From assembly GCF_029637605.1 (NCBI RefSeq), contig NZ_CP121261.1:4526001-4590000 (forward strand): a DNA stretch of 64,000 bases, in the 5' to 3' direction. Of the stretch, positions 1 to 9,554 are shown one piece after another; position 1 is the stretch's first letter, and every line of letters starts with the position of its first letter. The position numbers were made by a program, and so were the translations under genes. Under the pieces are notes generated by a model. That model ran no database searches, was not told the origin of the DNA, and was given only the letters and a program-made list of their open reading frames with translations. This DNA is from Achromobacter spanius (lineage in GTDB: Bacteria > Pseudomonadota > Gammaproteobacteria > Burkholderiales > Burkholderiaceae_B).

Positions 1-754
1 GCCACTTCTGCGAGATCGCCGACAGCGAGCCGTCGCGCTTGGCGGCGGCCAGAATGTCGTTGACCTTGGCGCGCAGCTTGGGCTCGTCCTTGTTCATGCC
101 GATGTAGCAAGGCGAGTTCTTGATCAGGAACTTCGTTTCGGGCTTCTTGGCCGGGTTGCGCGCCAGGATGGCGGCGGCGACCACGTTGCCGGTGGCGATC
201 ATCGGCACCTGGCCCGACAGGAAGGCCGTGATGGTGCCGTTGTTGTCTTCATAGCGCTTGAGCGTGGCGGATGCCGGTGCAATCTTCGACAGCTCGATAT
301 CTTCCACCGCGCCGCGCGTGACACCGATGGTCTTGCCGGCCAGGTCCGCCGCCGACGATACCTTCAGGTCGGCCGGGCCGAACACGCCATTGAAGAACGG
401 CGCGTAGGCATCGGAAAAGTCGATGGCCTTCTCGCGTTCCGCGTTCTTGCCCAGGCTGGAAATCACCAGATCCACCTTGTGGGTCTGCAAGTACGGTATG
501 CGATTCGCGCTGGTGACCGGCACCAGCTCCAGCTTCACGCCCAGTTGTTTGGCGATCAGTGCTGCCGTATCGATGTCATAGCCCAGCGGCTTCATGTCGG
601 CGCCCACCGAACCGAAGGGCGGAAAATCCTGCGGCACGGCGATCTTGATGGTGCCGGCTTTGACGATATCGTCCAGCGTGTCGGCATGCGTCAGCGGCGC
701 GGCCAGCAGGGTGGCGGCGGTGCAAAGGGACAACAGCAAGGTTCTACGGTTCAT
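1..754 (-). CDS. Polar amino-acid ABC transporter substrate-binding protein (3' end outside window)
   Basis: Periplasmic solute receptor of the family-3 type (SBP_bac_3), expected to deliver a polar amino acid or similar small solute to an ABC permease. The reading frame begins at 754 (MNRRTLLLSLCTAATLLAAP...) with a clear signal peptide of about 24 residues ending in THA. The first lobe opens with GTIKIAVPQDFPPFGSVG, the usual start of the fold, followed by the YDIDTAALIAKQLG and VDLVISSLG motifs. About 251 codons are visible, and the window starts before the stop codon. No permease or ATPase lies on the visible side, so its partners must lie to the left or it is an orphan. The exact ligand cannot be read from sequence. 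Confidence 0.9.
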   Translation of the reverse strand, partial: MNRRTLLLSLCTAATLLAAPLTHADTLDDIVKAGTIKIAVPQDFPPFGSVGADMKPLGYDIDTAALIAKQLGVKLELVPVTSANRIPYLQTHKVDLVISSLGKNAEREKAIDFSDAYAPFFNGVFGPADLKVSSAADLAGKTIGVTRGAVEDIELSKIAPASATLKRYEDNNGTITAFLSGQVPMIATGNVVAAAILARNPAKKPETKFLIKNSPCYIGMNKDEPKLRAKVNDILAAAKRDGSLSAISQKW

Positions 755-1138
755 GAGGGGACTCTCCAGGGCGCGCATCGCCCAGGGGTGGGTCGACGCG
801 TTGCACACCAATTCGGTATACAAAACTGGAAAAGCAAATTCCGTGCCATTTGGGCCGCGCCCGGAGCGCAGCGCCAAGCGCTTGAACCCCGCCCCGATGT
901 GGTGCGAGCCATGCGCCGAATGCGGGCACGAAAGGCACCAGGAAGATGCGAACGTCCGCTCCCTGCCGCGGCACACCTATCCGTTCAAAAATGAACAAGA
1001 AATACGCAGAAATGGCAGTTCGCAAACAACATTGTGGGCGTCATGATGGCTGCCAATCGTCGATGCCGACATCGACCGCGCCGCCCGCGGACTTGCTAAT
1101 TCCCGAACTCCGGGCGGTCCAGTCTGGAACCTCTAGCC
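755..1138. other. Divergent intergenic region
   Basis: This 384-base gap separates two divergently transcribed genes and must carry both promoters. The only notable element is GGTATAC near 821-827, the core of a palindrome of the kind bound by GntR-family regulators. I could not assign a promoter pair or an operator with confidence. Short open frames here look like chance readings. Confidence 0.4.
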
Positions 1139-2548
1139 ATGAATACCCAAGTTTCGCCCGTGATGGTCTATGCCCCGGACTCGCGCCGCTGGCTCGCCTT
1201 GCTTGTCCTCCTGACCGGCACCCTTTTGCCACCCCTGGACTTCTTCATCGTCAACGTGGCGCTGCCTGCCATCCGCGTGGGCCTGCAAGCCACGTCGGAC
1301 GTCTCGCAACTGGTGATCTCGGTCTATGCCGCGGCCTATGCCGTCACGCTGATCCTGGGTGGGCGTTTAGGCGATCTCTACGGCCGAAAGCGGGTATTCG
1401 TGAGCGGCATGCTGGGCTTTGGCGTCGCGTCGGCACTGTGTGGCCTGGCGCCGTCGCCAAACCTGCTTATTGTCGGCCGCTTGCTGCAAGGGATATCGGC
1501 GGCAATCATGGCGCCGCAATCATTGGCGTCCATCCACGCCCTCTTTCCGGCCAGCGAAAAGAACCGCGCGCTAAGCCTGTATGGCGCGACATTCGGCTTG
1601 GCCTCCGTGGGGGGGCAATTGCTGGGGGGGGTGCTGGTGTCGACCAGCCCATGGGGACTGGGTTGGCGTAGCGTGTTTCTGATCAACCTTCCCATCATCG
1701 CGCTTGCCGTTCCCGCCGCGCTGTGGTGGTTGCGTGAAAGCCGAGCCGAGCGTTCGGCGCGCCTGGACGTGCCGGGTGCGTTGCTGCTGGCGGCTGGCTT
1801 GCTGGCGCTTGTGGTGCCGCTTATCGAAGGGCGCGAGCGCCACTGGCCAGTATGGTGCATGGCGCTGCTGATCCTGAGCATGCCCTTGCTGTGGTTCTTC
1901 TGGCGCTACGAAAAAGCGCAGGAACTTGCGGGCCGAACGCCCTTGGTCCTGCCCTCGCTTTTGGCCGCGCGCGGGCTGCGGCGCAGCCTGGCATCCACGT
2001 TCTTCTTCTATGCGCTTGCCGCGTTCTTCTTCGTGTTCGCGGTGTACGAACAGAACGGCCTGGGACACGACGCCCTGACGGCCGGGTTGGCGGTCTTGCC
2101 GCTAGGTATTGGCTTCTTCCTTGGGCCGCTGTGCAGCCCGCATATCGTCCGGCGAATAGGGGCACGTACCGCCGCACTGGGCATGATGCTGGAGGTGTTC
2201 GGCCTGATCATGGTTGCGGTCCTGGCCGTCGCCGATGGGGCTTCCTGGCTTGCGTTGCCCTTGTTCCTGATTGGCGCCGGGCAAGGCATTGCGCTTCCCG
2301 CGTTGGTGCGCTTGAACGTGGACCAGGTCGAAACACGTTGGGCGGGGCTGGCGTCGGGCCTGGTAACCGCGACCCTCCAGATCAGCGCCGCCGTAAGCGT
2401 CGCCATGGTCGGCGGATTGTTCATTGCCATCGCGCCTGATGGCGCCAGTGCTCAAGACGTTCGGCTAGGTTTTGCGGTGGCCTCGGTGGCCATCGGCGCG
2501 GCGCTCGCACTGGCCGCCGGGCTGATCTGGAAGCGTCGAGCAACGTGA
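1139..2548 (+). CDS. MFS transporter, DHA2 (EmrB/QacA-like) family
   Basis: Inner-membrane proton-driven exporter of 469 residues, most like the 14-helix DHA2 drug exporters. TM1 contains the PPLDFFIVNVALP pattern typical of the family. Motif A (GGRLGDLYGRK) lies at about residues 74-86 between TM2 and TM3, and a motif-C-like GGQLLGGVL follows near residue 160. Hydrophobic segments continue to the C terminus, which ends in a short basic tail (WKRRAT). ATG at 1139 is the first start that precedes TM1; the ribosome site is weak. No membrane-fusion partner or regulator sits next to it, so the substrate is unknown. Confidence 0.88.
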   Translation: MNTQVSPVMVYAPDSRRWLALLVLLTGTLLPPLDFFIVNVALPAIRVGLQATSDVSQLVISVYAAAYAVTLILGGRLGDLYGRKRVFVSGMLGFGVASALCGLAPSPNLLIVGRLLQGISAAIMAPQSLASIHALFPASEKNRALSLYGATFGLASVGGQLLGGVLVSTSPWGLGWRSVFLINLPIIALAVPAALWWLRESRAERSARLDVPGALLLAAGLLALVVPLIEGRERHWPVWCMALLILSMPLLWFFWRYEKAQELAGRTPLVLPSLLAARGLRRSLASTFFFYALAAFFFVFAVYEQNGLGHDALTAGLAVLPLGIGFFLGPLCSPHIVRRIGARTAALGMMLEVFGLIMVAVLAVADGASWLALPLFLIGAGQGIALPALVRLNVDQVETRWAGLASGLVTATLQISAAVSVAMVGGLFIAIAPDGASAQDVRLGFAVASVAIGAALALAAGLIWKRRAT

Positions 2549-2604
2549 AAGATCAACCGACCTTCAGCCGGCAACTTGACCTGGGTGGCTGAAGGCATCG
2601 GGAA

Positions 2605-2650
2605 ATAAAAAAGCCGCCCTGGGATCTGAACAGACCCCGGGACGGCTTCC
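2605..2650 (-). terminator. Rho-independent terminator of the Bug receptor gene
   Basis: A GC-rich stem (AAGCCGTCCCGGGGTCTG pairing with the complementary CAGATCCCAGGGCGGCTT) followed on the minus strand by a run of six T. It lies just past the stop of the minus-strand receptor gene and could also block read-through from the convergent MFS gene. Confidence 0.85.
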
Positions 2651-2667
2651 TGGCAACGCCTGGACGC

Positions 2668-3633
2668 TTAGTCCACCTGCGCGCCGGACTGCTTCACCGC
2701 GCGGCCCCACTTGTCCACTTCGGCGGCAATGAACTTGCCCGTGGCGTCGGGCGTCAGCGGCATCGGTTCGGCGCCACGGTCACGCAGGAATTTCTGCATT
2801 TCCGGGGTGTTGAGCGCGGCGCTGATCTGCTTGCTCAGGTAGTCCGTCACGGCGGGCGGCGTGTCGCGCGGGGCCAGCACGGCGGCCCAGCCGATGGCCT
2901 CAAAACCCGGATAGCCGGATTCAGCCACGGTCGGCACGTCCGGCAATTGCGGCAGGCGCTTGGCGGTGGTGACCGCCAGCGCCACGGCCTTCTTGCTTTG
3001 CACGTGCGGCAGGCCGGCAGTTACGGAATCCACCATCAGAGGCACTTGATGCCCCAGGAAGTCCGCTTGCGCCGGGCCGCTGCCCTTGTACGGAATGTGG
3101 CGAATATCAATATTGGCGGCCGCCTTGAACATCTCGGCCGACAGGTGTTGCGTGCCGCCGATGCCGGCGCTGGCATAGGCCAGTTCGCCCGGATTGGCGC
3201 GCGCCTGGGTCACCAGTTGCTTCAGCGACGTAATGCCCGAGGCCGGCGTGGCCAGGAACATCAGCGGCACCGAGAACACGCCCGACACCGGCGCGAAGTC
3301 CTGCGTCAGGCTGTACTTGATGTTCTTGTAGAGCGTCTGGTTGACCGCGGCCGCGCTACCCGCGATGACCAGCGTGTAGCCGTCCGGCGTGGCGCGGGCG
3401 GCCTGTTCCATGCCGATGTTGCTGCCGGCGCCCGCGCGGTTTTCCACCACGATCGGCTGCTTGACGGCGGCGCCCAGCTTTTCAGCCAGGGCACGGGCAA
3501 AGATGTCGGTGGCCTGCCCGGGCGGGAAAGGCACCACCAGGCGGATGGGGCGGTCGGGGAATTCGGCGTGCGCCGTGGCGCTGGCCGCCGCCAGCGTCAG
3601 GCCAGCGGCAAGACTGGAAAGAATACGTTTCAT
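2668..3633 (-). CDS. Bug/TctC-family tripartite tricarboxylate transporter receptor
   Basis: Periplasmic binding protein of 321 residues of the Bug family, which is greatly expanded in Bordetella and Achromobacter. A signal peptide covers residues 1-23 (ending ATAHA), followed by the family hallmark [17 protein letters not shown]. Further hallmarks include [17 protein letters not shown], the [10 protein letters not shown] loop and [13 protein letters not shown]. It is an orphan, with no TctA or TctB beside it; the only tctBA pair in this window is about 18 kb away and lacks its own receptor. The ligand is probably a carboxylate, but this is family-level inference. It ends at its own terminator. 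Confidence 0.92.
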   Translation of the reverse strand: MKRILSSLAAGLTLAAASATAHAEFPDRPIRLVVPFPPGQATDIFARALAEKLGAAVKQPIVVENRAGAGSNIGMEQAARATPDGYTLVIAGSAAAVNQTLYKNIKYSLTQDFAPVSGVFSVPLMFLATPASGITSLKQLVTQARANPGELAYASAGIGGTQHLSAEMFKAAANIDIRHIPYKGSGPAQADFLGHQVPLMVDSVTAGLPHVQSKKAVALAVTTAKRLPQLPDVPTVAESGYPGFEAIGWAAVLAPRDTPPAVTDYLSKQISAALNTPEMQKFLRDRGAEPMPLTPDATGKFIAAEVDKWGRAVKQSGAQVD

Positions 3634-3854
3634 GATTGGTCAGTAAAAAGCGACAACGGAGGGCGCGCGGAGGGCGCGCCACTGCTCATAAAATAGAGCG
3701 CCCGATCAGGCGGCCCTTGTGAGGCGGCCCGGGGCGATTCGGCGGGGGGTGCGTCACGATAGCATTCCTCTGTCGGTGCTACATTTGCGTTTTCGCGCTT
3801 CCCCTTCGCGAACTTCTTCCTTCACCGCTGTCCTTACCCCCCGCAGGAACCGCC

Positions 3855-5048
3855 ATGGAATTCAGCCAGTTCAACGTCAACACCCTCATGGATATCACTT
3901 CCCGCCCGGACCTCGTGTTCGTCAGCGGCAAGGGTTCCTGGCTGGAGGATCACGCGGGCAAGCGATACCTGGACTTCGTGCAAGGTTGGGCGGTGAACAC
4001 GCTGGGCCATTCCGCCCCGGAAATGCAGCGCGCGCTGGTTGAACAGTCGCAAAAGCTGATGAACCCGTCGCCGGCGTTCTACAACATCCCCTCGATCGAG
4101 CTGGCCCAACGCCTGACCGGCGCGTCCTGCTTTGACCGCGTCTTCTTCGCCAACAGCGGCGGCGAAGCCAACGAAGGCGCCATCAAGCTGGCCCGCAAGT
4201 GGGGCCAGGTCAAGAAGAACGGCGCCTACAAGATCATCACCATGAACCACGGCTTCCACGGCCGCACGCTGGCCACGATGTCCGCATCGGGCAAGCCGGG
4301 CTGGGACAAGATGTTCGCCCCGCAAGTCGAAGGCTTCCCCAAGGCCGAACTGAACGACCTGGAATCCGTGAAGAAGCTGATCGACGACAAGACCGTCGCC
4401 ATCATGCTGGAACCGGTGCAGGGCGAAGGCGGCGTCCTCCCCGCTACCAAGGAGTTCATGCAAGGCCTGCGCAAGCTGGCCGACGAAAACCAGCTGCTGC
4501 TGATCGTGGACGAAGTCCAGACCGGCATGGGCCGCACCGGCAAGATGTTCGCCTACCAGCATTCCGACGTCACGCCCGACATCATGACGCTGGCCAAGGG
4601 CATCGGCGGCGGCGTGCCGCTGGCCGCGCTGCTGGCCCGCCAGGACGCCTGCGTGTTCTCGCATGGCGACCAGGGCGGCACGTACAACGGCAACCCGCTG
4701 ACCACCGCCGTGGGCGTGGCCGTGTTCGACGCCCTGGCCGCCCCGGGCTTCATGGACGCCGTCAACGCGCGTTCCAAGCAGTTGTCCGAAGGCCTGCTGG
4801 CCCTGTCGGCCAAGTACGGCATGAAGGGCGAACGCGGCCAAGGCCTGCTGCGCGCCTTGATCATGGACCGCGACGACGGCCCCGCCATCGTCGAAGCCGC
4901 CCGCAACCAGAACCCCCAAGGCCTGCTGCTGAACGCCCCGCGCCCGAACCTGCTGCGCTTCATGCCGGCGCTGAACGTCACGGCAGAAGAAATCGATTTG
5001 ATGCTGACGCAACTGGACGCGCTGATCGCACAGGTGCGCAAGGCGTGA
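3855..5048 (+). CDS. argD: Acetylornithine-type class III aminotransferase
   Basis: PLP enzyme of 397 residues, cytosolic, of the acetylornithine/ornithine/GABA aminotransferase class. It shows the PLP-phosphate loop [17 protein letters not shown], the HGFHGRT motif, the LEPVQGEGG and [13 protein letters not shown] (cofactor Asp) blocks, and the Schiff-base Lys248 in TLAKGIGGG. Length and motifs fit ArgD (acetylornithine transaminase, arginine synthesis), but related ornithine or 4-aminobutyrate enzymes share these motifs and no arg gene is nearby. ATG at 3855 follows CAGGAACCGCC, a usable ribosome site. A strong terminator follows. Confidence 0.85.
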   Translation: MEFSQFNVNTLMDITSRPDLVFVSGKGSWLEDHAGKRYLDFVQGWAVNTLGHSAPEMQRALVEQSQKLMNPSPAFYNIPSIELAQRLTGASCFDRVFFANSGGEANEGAIKLARKWGQVKKNGAYKIITMNHGFHGRTLATMSASGKPGWDKMFAPQVEGFPKAELNDLESVKKLIDDKTVAIMLEPVQGEGGVLPATKEFMQGLRKLADENQLLLIVDEVQTGMGRTGKMFAYQHSDVTPDIMTLAKGIGGGVPLAALLARQDACVFSHGDQGGTYNGNPLTTAVGVAVFDALAAPGFMDAVNARSKQLSEGLLALSAKYGMKGERGQGLLRALIMDRDDGPAIVEAARNQNPQGLLLNAPRPNLLRFMPALNVTAEEIDLMLTQLDALIAQVRKA

Positions 5049-5070
5049 TTGATGTAGGTAGGAAATGAGC

Positions 5071-5102
5071 AAGGGCCGCGGATTTTGCGGCCCTTGTTTT
5101 TT
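5071..5102 (+). terminator. Rho-independent terminator after the aminotransferase
   Basis: A perfect stem AAGGGCCGC / GCGGCCCTT with a short loop is followed by TGTTTTTT. It ends the plus-strand aminotransferase transcript. Confidence 0.9.
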
Positions 5103-5157
5103 GGTGCTTGGTGCACGTGCAAAGCGTCAACAGCCGTTGATGCTTGTGCTCGTACTG

Positions 5158-5763
5158 CTAGCCTGTGTCGCCGCCCGCTTCCATTTGCAGTTGAAAATGC
5201 CGCCTCACCCAGCCCTCGCATTCTTCCCATAGCCGGGGCGCGCCCCTTTGGATGGCAGGTCCATACCGCGCCAACACCTGTTCAAGAGACACGCCGCTTT
5301 CTGTCCACGTGCCCCCACCCGTGTAGATATTAATCAGCAGCGGTTGAAAGCGATCAAGCGCTTTCGCAAACCTGGCGTCCTCTGTTTCCGCCCGCTCGAA
5401 CTCCTGCCACAAGCCAAGGAATTCATCGCGTTGCGGCGGCGGCAACAAGCCGAACAAACGCTCGGCTGCCTTCTGCTCCAGCTCTGCCTGTAGTTCGCCT
5501 GACGATCCGCCGTGAATCGGAAAATCGCCGACATCTATCTCCACAATGTCATGCAGCAAGAGCATCCGCATGACCCGATCCGTATTCACGGCGCCGCTGG
5601 CGTACTCGTTCAGGATCAGGGCATACATCGCCAAGTGCCAGGAATGCTCGGCCGAGTTTTCCTTTCTGCTGCGATCAAGCAGCGAAGACTGCCGCACAAC
5701 GGTCTTGAGCCTGTCGATTTCTCTTAGGAAGGCAAGCTGGCTTTCCAGGGGGCTTGGTGGCAT
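5158..5763 (-). CDS. HD-domain phosphohydrolase (YfbR/HDDC2-like)
   Basis: Soluble protein of 201 residues with metal-binding HD residues in the HD_3 arrangement: SAEHSWH (His40, His43), LLLHDIVEID (His71, Asp72) and further acidic residues. Members act on 5'-deoxynucleotides or other nucleotide phosphates; the substrate here is not known. The N terminus (LAFLREIDRLKTVVRQSSLLDRSRKENSAEHSW) matches the family closely. It converges with the aminotransferase and is monocistronic as far as can be seen. Confidence 0.85.
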   Translation of the reverse strand: MPPSPLESQLAFLREIDRLKTVVRQSSLLDRSRKENSAEHSWHLAMYALILNEYASGAVNTDRVMRMLLLHDIVEIDVGDFPIHGGSSGELQAELEQKAAERLFGLLPPPQRDEFLGLWQEFERAETEDARFAKALDRFQPLLINIYTGGGTWTESGVSLEQVLARYGPAIQRGAPRLWEECEGWVRRHFQLQMEAGGDTG

Positions 5764-5913
5764 GCGCGGCTACCCGTGATGTGGAACGTAAAGTGTACGG
5801 AAATGCTTGCCGGACGAACACGCCGTCCAAGCGCCCCGTCGCCTGCCTCAGATAGCCCCCCTCCAATCAGTTGTATTCTTTTGGTCGTTGTCATCATTCG
5901 CGAGGAAGCGCGC

Positions 5914-6549
5914 GTGCATTGCGAAACTTGTGGAGCCGCGTATCGCGGCCGTGGCCGTCTTTGCGACGAATGCACCAAGACCTTGTCCGGCTTTTCCGAG
6001 CCCAGCAAACTTCCGCCCCTTGGCGACTTCAATACCGATCAAACGTTTCCCGCGCCTCAGCCGCAACAGCCGCTACCCAAAGAGGGCGGCTGGAACGAGC
6101 CGAAAAAGCCGCTATCCAAGGAAGGCGGCTGGGATGAGCCGCAACTCGTTCGAACCGATGTCGTTCCCCTGACGCTGGCCGGCCGCCCAATCAAGCGGGG
6201 TTGGCTCACGGCGCTTGGCGCGGCTGGCGTGCTGATGACAATCGGCGAGATGGCCTTCAGATGGGGCGTCTGGTGGTTCTGGCTGGTCGTTCCAAGCGGT
6301 ATCGCATTCCTGGTCGGCCGTGGCCTGATGCGCAAGGGCTTCGTCCGCTTGGTGGGCCTGTTCAACTTCGAAGCCGACAAGGCGGGACAGGTCTATCTCA
6401 CCACCTTGGGTGGAGACTGCCCGGTATGTGACGGCGAGATCAAGTTGAAGGACATCGGCCCCAGTCGACACCTCAAGACCGTCATCCAATGCACGGAGAA
6501 CAACACCCATCAGTGGGCGTTCAACCCCAAGCGCCTGGATAGGCTCTAG
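5914..6549 (+). CDS. Hypothetical membrane protein with Cys pairs and a repeated KEGGW motif
   Basis: I do not recognise a named family. The open frame begins at 5776, but GTG at 5914 is preferred because GAGGAA lies seven bases upstream and the product then starts directly at the N-terminal CETCGAAYRGRGRLCDEC zinc-ribbon-like motif. The 211-residue product then has two copies of a proline-rich KEGGWxEP motif, two hydrophobic segments around residues 90-135 (GWLTALGAAGVLM; WWFWLVVPSGIAFLVG), and a C-terminal part with CPVCDGE and a lone Cys before NTHQW. This suggests a membrane-anchored protein with metal-binding ends. Neighbours give no clue to its function. Confidence 0.7.
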   Translation: MHCETCGAAYRGRGRLCDECTKTLSGFSEPSKLPPLGDFNTDQTFPAPQPQQPLPKEGGWNEPKKPLSKEGGWDEPQLVRTDVVPLTLAGRPIKRGWLTALGAAGVLMTIGEMAFRWGVWWFWLVVPSGIAFLVGRGLMRKGFVRLVGLFNFEADKAGQVYLTTLGGDCPVCDGEIKLKDIGPSRHLKTVIQCTENNTHQWAFNPKRLDRL

Positions 6550-6557
6550 CCACGACG

Positions 6558-7529
6558 TCAGTGCGACGACACATACGTGGCGTCCGCAAACGACGCCGGA
6601 ATCGCGAAACTTTCACGCATGCGCTTCGCCTCGGCCGCGGGCGTCAAGCCAAAAAGCCGCTTGAATTCCCGGCTGAATTGCGATGCGCTCGTGTAGCCCA
6701 CGGCGTGGCCCGCCGCTTCCGCCGTCAAGTCCTGGCGCACCATCAACAGCCTGGCCTGATGCAGCCGCGTCGACTTCACGTATTGCATCGGCGACAGCTG
6801 TGTAATCGCCTTGAAATGGCTGTGGAAGCTGGGCACGCTCATGCCCGCCTTATTGGCAAGCTGCGCCACATCAAGCGGTTCGGCGTAGTCGGCATGAATC
6901 TGCCGTAGCGACATCCCTATCCTGCCGAACTGTCCTCGCATCGCCAACGCCTCGCGCAGCGCGCCCCCCTGTGGCCCGGTCAGCACGCGGAAGTACAGTT
7001 CGCGCAGCAGGCCCGGTCCCAGCACGGCGGCTTCGATTGGCTGGTGCATGGCTTCAAGAAAGCGCAGAACGGAGGCATGCATCCTGTCGTCCATCCGCGT
7101 CGACATCATGCTCTGCGGCACGTCTGCCCCATCGCCCATGCCTGCGTTGCCGATCTGCGCGGCCAGCTCGGCAGCCACCGTGAAATCAAGATGCAGATAC
7201 AGCGCCAGCAACGGGTGTGCGGGTGTTGCATCGGTTTCCATGCTGAACGGAACCGGCACCGAGACGGCAAGATAATGATCCGCGTCGTACTGGTACAGCT
7301 GCCCGCCAAAGTAGCCGCGCTTACGCCCTTGGCACACGATCACAATGCCTGGGTCATACAAAACAGGGGTACGCGAAAGCGCGCGGTCGGAACGCAGGAT
7401 ACGTACGCTGGGCAGTGCGGTCAGGTTATAGCCTTCCGTGGGCGCCAAGTCGCGCAGCAGCGCGACCGTGTGCTTCCGCGTATCGGGCAGCGTGGTCGAA
7501 TCCTGATCCGGGGTGTAGTCATGGCTCAT
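6558..7529 (-). CDS. AraC-family transcriptional regulator
   Basis: Cytosolic regulator of 323 residues with an N-terminal cupin-like AraC_N domain (LYDPGIVIVCQGRKRGYFGGQLYQY) and a C-terminal double helix-turn-helix from about residue 220 (LDVAQLANKAGMSVPSFHSHFKAITQLSPMQ...; VGYTSASQFSREFKRLFGLTP). The frame stays open far upstream, but ATG at 7529 (MSHDYTPDQ) gives the usual length and leaves a 93-base divergent promoter region shared with the reductase gene at 7623. Such divergent pairs usually mean the regulator controls the neighbour, which is inference here. Confidence 0.88.
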   Translation of the reverse strand: MSHDYTPDQDSTTLPDTRKHTVALLRDLAPTEGYNLTALPSVRILRSDRALSRTPVLYDPGIVIVCQGRKRGYFGGQLYQYDADHYLAVSVPVPFSMETDATPAHPLLALYLHLDFTVAAELAAQIGNAGMGDGADVPQSMMSTRMDDRMHASVLRFLEAMHQPIEAAVLGPGLLRELYFRVLTGPQGGALREALAMRGQFGRIGMSLRQIHADYAEPLDVAQLANKAGMSVPSFHSHFKAITQLSPMQYVKSTRLHQARLLMVRQDLTAEAAGHAVGYTSASQFSREFKRLFGLTPAAEAKRMRESFAIPASFADATYVSSH

Positions 7530-7622
7530 AGCTTTATGCAAGAAATTCAGCGAATTCGGGCTGATAAGTCGTCTACCGCAAGAATAGTATGCAGTCTCTC
7601 TTTCGTATTCTGGAGACGCATC

Positions 7623-8453
7623 ATGGCGTTGAGCAAGATATTTCTGATCACCGGAGTCAGCAGCGGATTCGGCCGCGCGCTTGCGCAAGAAGCGCTGGCC
7701 GCCGGTCACACGGTGGTGGGCACGGTAAGAAGCGCAGAGGCAAAGCGCGATTTCGAATCGCTTTCCGAAGCGGCCCATGGACGCATCCTGGACGTCACTC
7801 ACTTCGACCGCATTGACGACGTCGTATCCGAAATCGAAACCAGCGTCGGACCTGTCGACGTCCTGGTCAACAACGCTGGCTATGGGCACGAGGGCGTGCT
7901 GGAAGAATCGTCGCTCTCGGAAATGCGCCGACAGTTCGACGTGAACGTGTTCGGCGCCGTCGCCATGATGAAGGCCGTGCTGCCCTTCATGCGCGCGCGA
8001 CGACGTGGCCACATCCTGAACATCACGTCGATGGGCGGACACCTCACCATGCCGGGAATCGCCTATTACTGCGGCAGCAAATTCGCGCTGGAAGGCATTT
8101 CGGAAAGCCTCGGCAAAGAGGTCAAACCCTTGGGTATCGCCGTCACCGCCGTGGCGCCGGGTTCGTTCCGTACCGACTGGGCCGGCCGTTCAATGACGCG
8201 CACCCCGCGTTCCATTCCGGACTACGACGTCATCTTCGACCCGATCCGGCAGGCGCGCGAAGAGAAAAGCGGCAAGCAGCTTGGCGACCCGGTAAAGGCC
8301 GCCCGTGCGATGCTTACCGCGATCGACGCCGACAATCCTCCGGCACATTTGTTGCTGGGCAGCGATGCGTTGATGCTGGTGCGATCCAAGCTTGCCGCAT
8401 TGGAAGGCGAGTTTCGAGAGTGGGAGGCGACTACGGTGTCGACGGATGGTTGA
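7623..8453 (+). CDS. Short-chain dehydrogenase/reductase
   Basis: NAD(P)H-dependent oxidoreductase of 276 residues with a Rossmann fold. The cofactor loop TGVSSGFGR is at residues 10-18, NNAGYG lies near residue 85, and the catalytic Tyr149-x-x-x-Lys153 (YCGSK) follows a Ser in NITSMGG. The substrate is not predictable. ATG at 7623 follows GGAGACGCATC. It is transcribed divergently from the AraC regulator, its probable controller. Confidence 0.9.
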   Translation: MALSKIFLITGVSSGFGRALAQEALAAGHTVVGTVRSAEAKRDFESLSEAAHGRILDVTHFDRIDDVVSEIETSVGPVDVLVNNAGYGHEGVLEESSLSEMRRQFDVNVFGAVAMMKAVLPFMRARRRGHILNITSMGGHLTMPGIAYYCGSKFALEGISESLGKEVKPLGIAVTAVAPGSFRTDWAGRSMTRTPRSIPDYDVIFDPIRQAREEKSGKQLGDPVKAARAMLTAIDADNPPAHLLLGSDALMLVRSKLAALEGEFREWEATTVSTDG

Positions 8454-8492
8454 AGGCGGATTGGCGACGGAATTTGGCGGTTCAGGGTTCAG

Positions 8493-8505
8493 GTGTCAGA
8501 CTGCA
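8493..8505 (+). repeat. Dispersed repeat GTGTCAGACTGCA, copy 1
   Basis: This 13-base sequence recurs exactly at 10164-10176 and, inverted, at 10071-10083. It lies in the gap between the reductase and cupin genes. Confidence 0.7.
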
Positions 8506-8546
8506 ATCCACACATCCCTTCACAGGAACAACCTGGAGAACCGCCG

Positions 8547-9029
8547 ATGAGCCGACCGGAATTCATCAAGCACTGGACCGAACTTGAAACCCCCGACGCG
8601 CATTCCTACCAGGGCGATACCGAACCCATGGCGCTGGACGCGCCGCTCTCCGCGGCGCTCGGCATCACTCGCATCGGCATTCATCACGTCAGGCTGCTGC
8701 CCGGTCGACGTACCTCATATCCGCACGCCGAAAGCACCGAGCAGGAATACGTCTTCGTGCTTCAAGGCAAGCCCGATGTCTGGATCGACGGCGTGCTGCA
8801 TTCCATCGGCGAAGGGGATTCCGTTGCGTTTCCCGCTGGCACCGGCATCTGCCATACCTTCATCAACAACACGCAGGACGAAGTCAGGTTGATGGTGGTC
8901 GGCGAACCGACACGCGCCGACAACCTTGTGCGCTTCCCGCTCAACGAAGCGTACGAACGTACCCGCGTGAACCGCTGGGCAGACTGGCCCACCAGGCCGC
9001 TGGGCGACCATGACGGGAAGCCGGACTGA
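8547..9029 (+). CDS. Cupin-domain protein (COG3837-like)
   Basis: Small soluble protein of 160 residues with one double-stranded beta-helix (cupin) domain. The metal-binding motifs are visible as H-A-E-S-T-E-Q-E-Y-V-F-V-L-Q-G and later GTGICHTFINN. The start at 8547 is chosen over an upstream ATG at 8493 because GGAGAA lies nine bases before it. The upstream part of the longer frame is the dispersed repeat GTGTCAGACTGCA rather than coding sequence. Function unknown; such proteins may be sugar- or small-molecule-binding or isomerases. Confidence 0.82.
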   Translation: MSRPEFIKHWTELETPDAHSYQGDTEPMALDAPLSAALGITRIGIHHVRLLPGRRTSYPHAESTEQEYVFVLQGKPDVWIDGVLHSIGEGDSVAFPAGTGICHTFINNTQDEVRLMVVGEPTRADNLVRFPLNEAYERTRVNRWADWPTRPLGDHDGKPD

Positions 9030-9089
9030 GTGCGTCTGAAACGGTATGACGCCATCGCCGAACGGCGTGCGCCAGCAGTCACATAGCCG

Positions 9090-9503
9090 CTATCGCGCAA
9101 AGACCTCGACGACGCGGAAGCGTTCGCACACCAGCATCATGTCCGGCGCATACCCGCCGTTGCGCTCGAAGTAGGCAATGTGCGCGTCGCGCCAGACGGG
9201 GTACGGGCCCTCGCCTTCCGCCAGCGCAAAGGCTTCGTCTACCTGGTCAAAGCGCTGGATCAACACACCGGTGGTTTCGATGACGCAGGCGGGGCGGCCC
9301 TGGCCATCCAGCACGACATCGCGCCGGCCCGCTTGCGGTACGGGTTCTTCGTCGTCGAAGTGATGCAGCGCGCCGCAAGTGGCCGTCTTCGTGCCCGCGA
9401 GCACCAGCGCGAGTAGTTCGTCGGCGAGTTCGGGCGAATCGCCGAACTGAAACGTCACGGCGTCTTCGTAGGGGGCGGGCGGCTTGATGCTTGGTTTGGT
9501 CAT
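9090..9503 (-). CDS. ASCH-domain protein
   Basis: Soluble protein of 137 residues with the ASCH (PUA-like, RNA-binding) fold: FGDSPELADELLALVLAGTKTATCGA contains the conserved G-x-K-x-T core, and VIETTGVLIQRFDQVDEAFALAEGEG is the second family block. ASCH proteins are thought to bind RNA or modified nucleotides; some cleave N4-acetylcytidine, but this one cannot be assigned. It is transcribed like the next gene upstream (9555-10031), with a 51-base gap. Confidence 0.85.
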   Translation of the reverse strand: MTKPSIKPPAPYEDAVTFQFGDSPELADELLALVLAGTKTATCGALHHFDDEEPVPQAGRRDVVLDGQGRPACVIETTGVLIQRFDQVDEAFALAEGEGPYPVWRDAHIAYFERNGGYAPDMMLVCERFRVVEVFAR

Positions 9504-9554
9504 GGGAAGGGGATGAGGGATGAGGGATGAAGCGTCAGGCGGAGGACAGGCATT

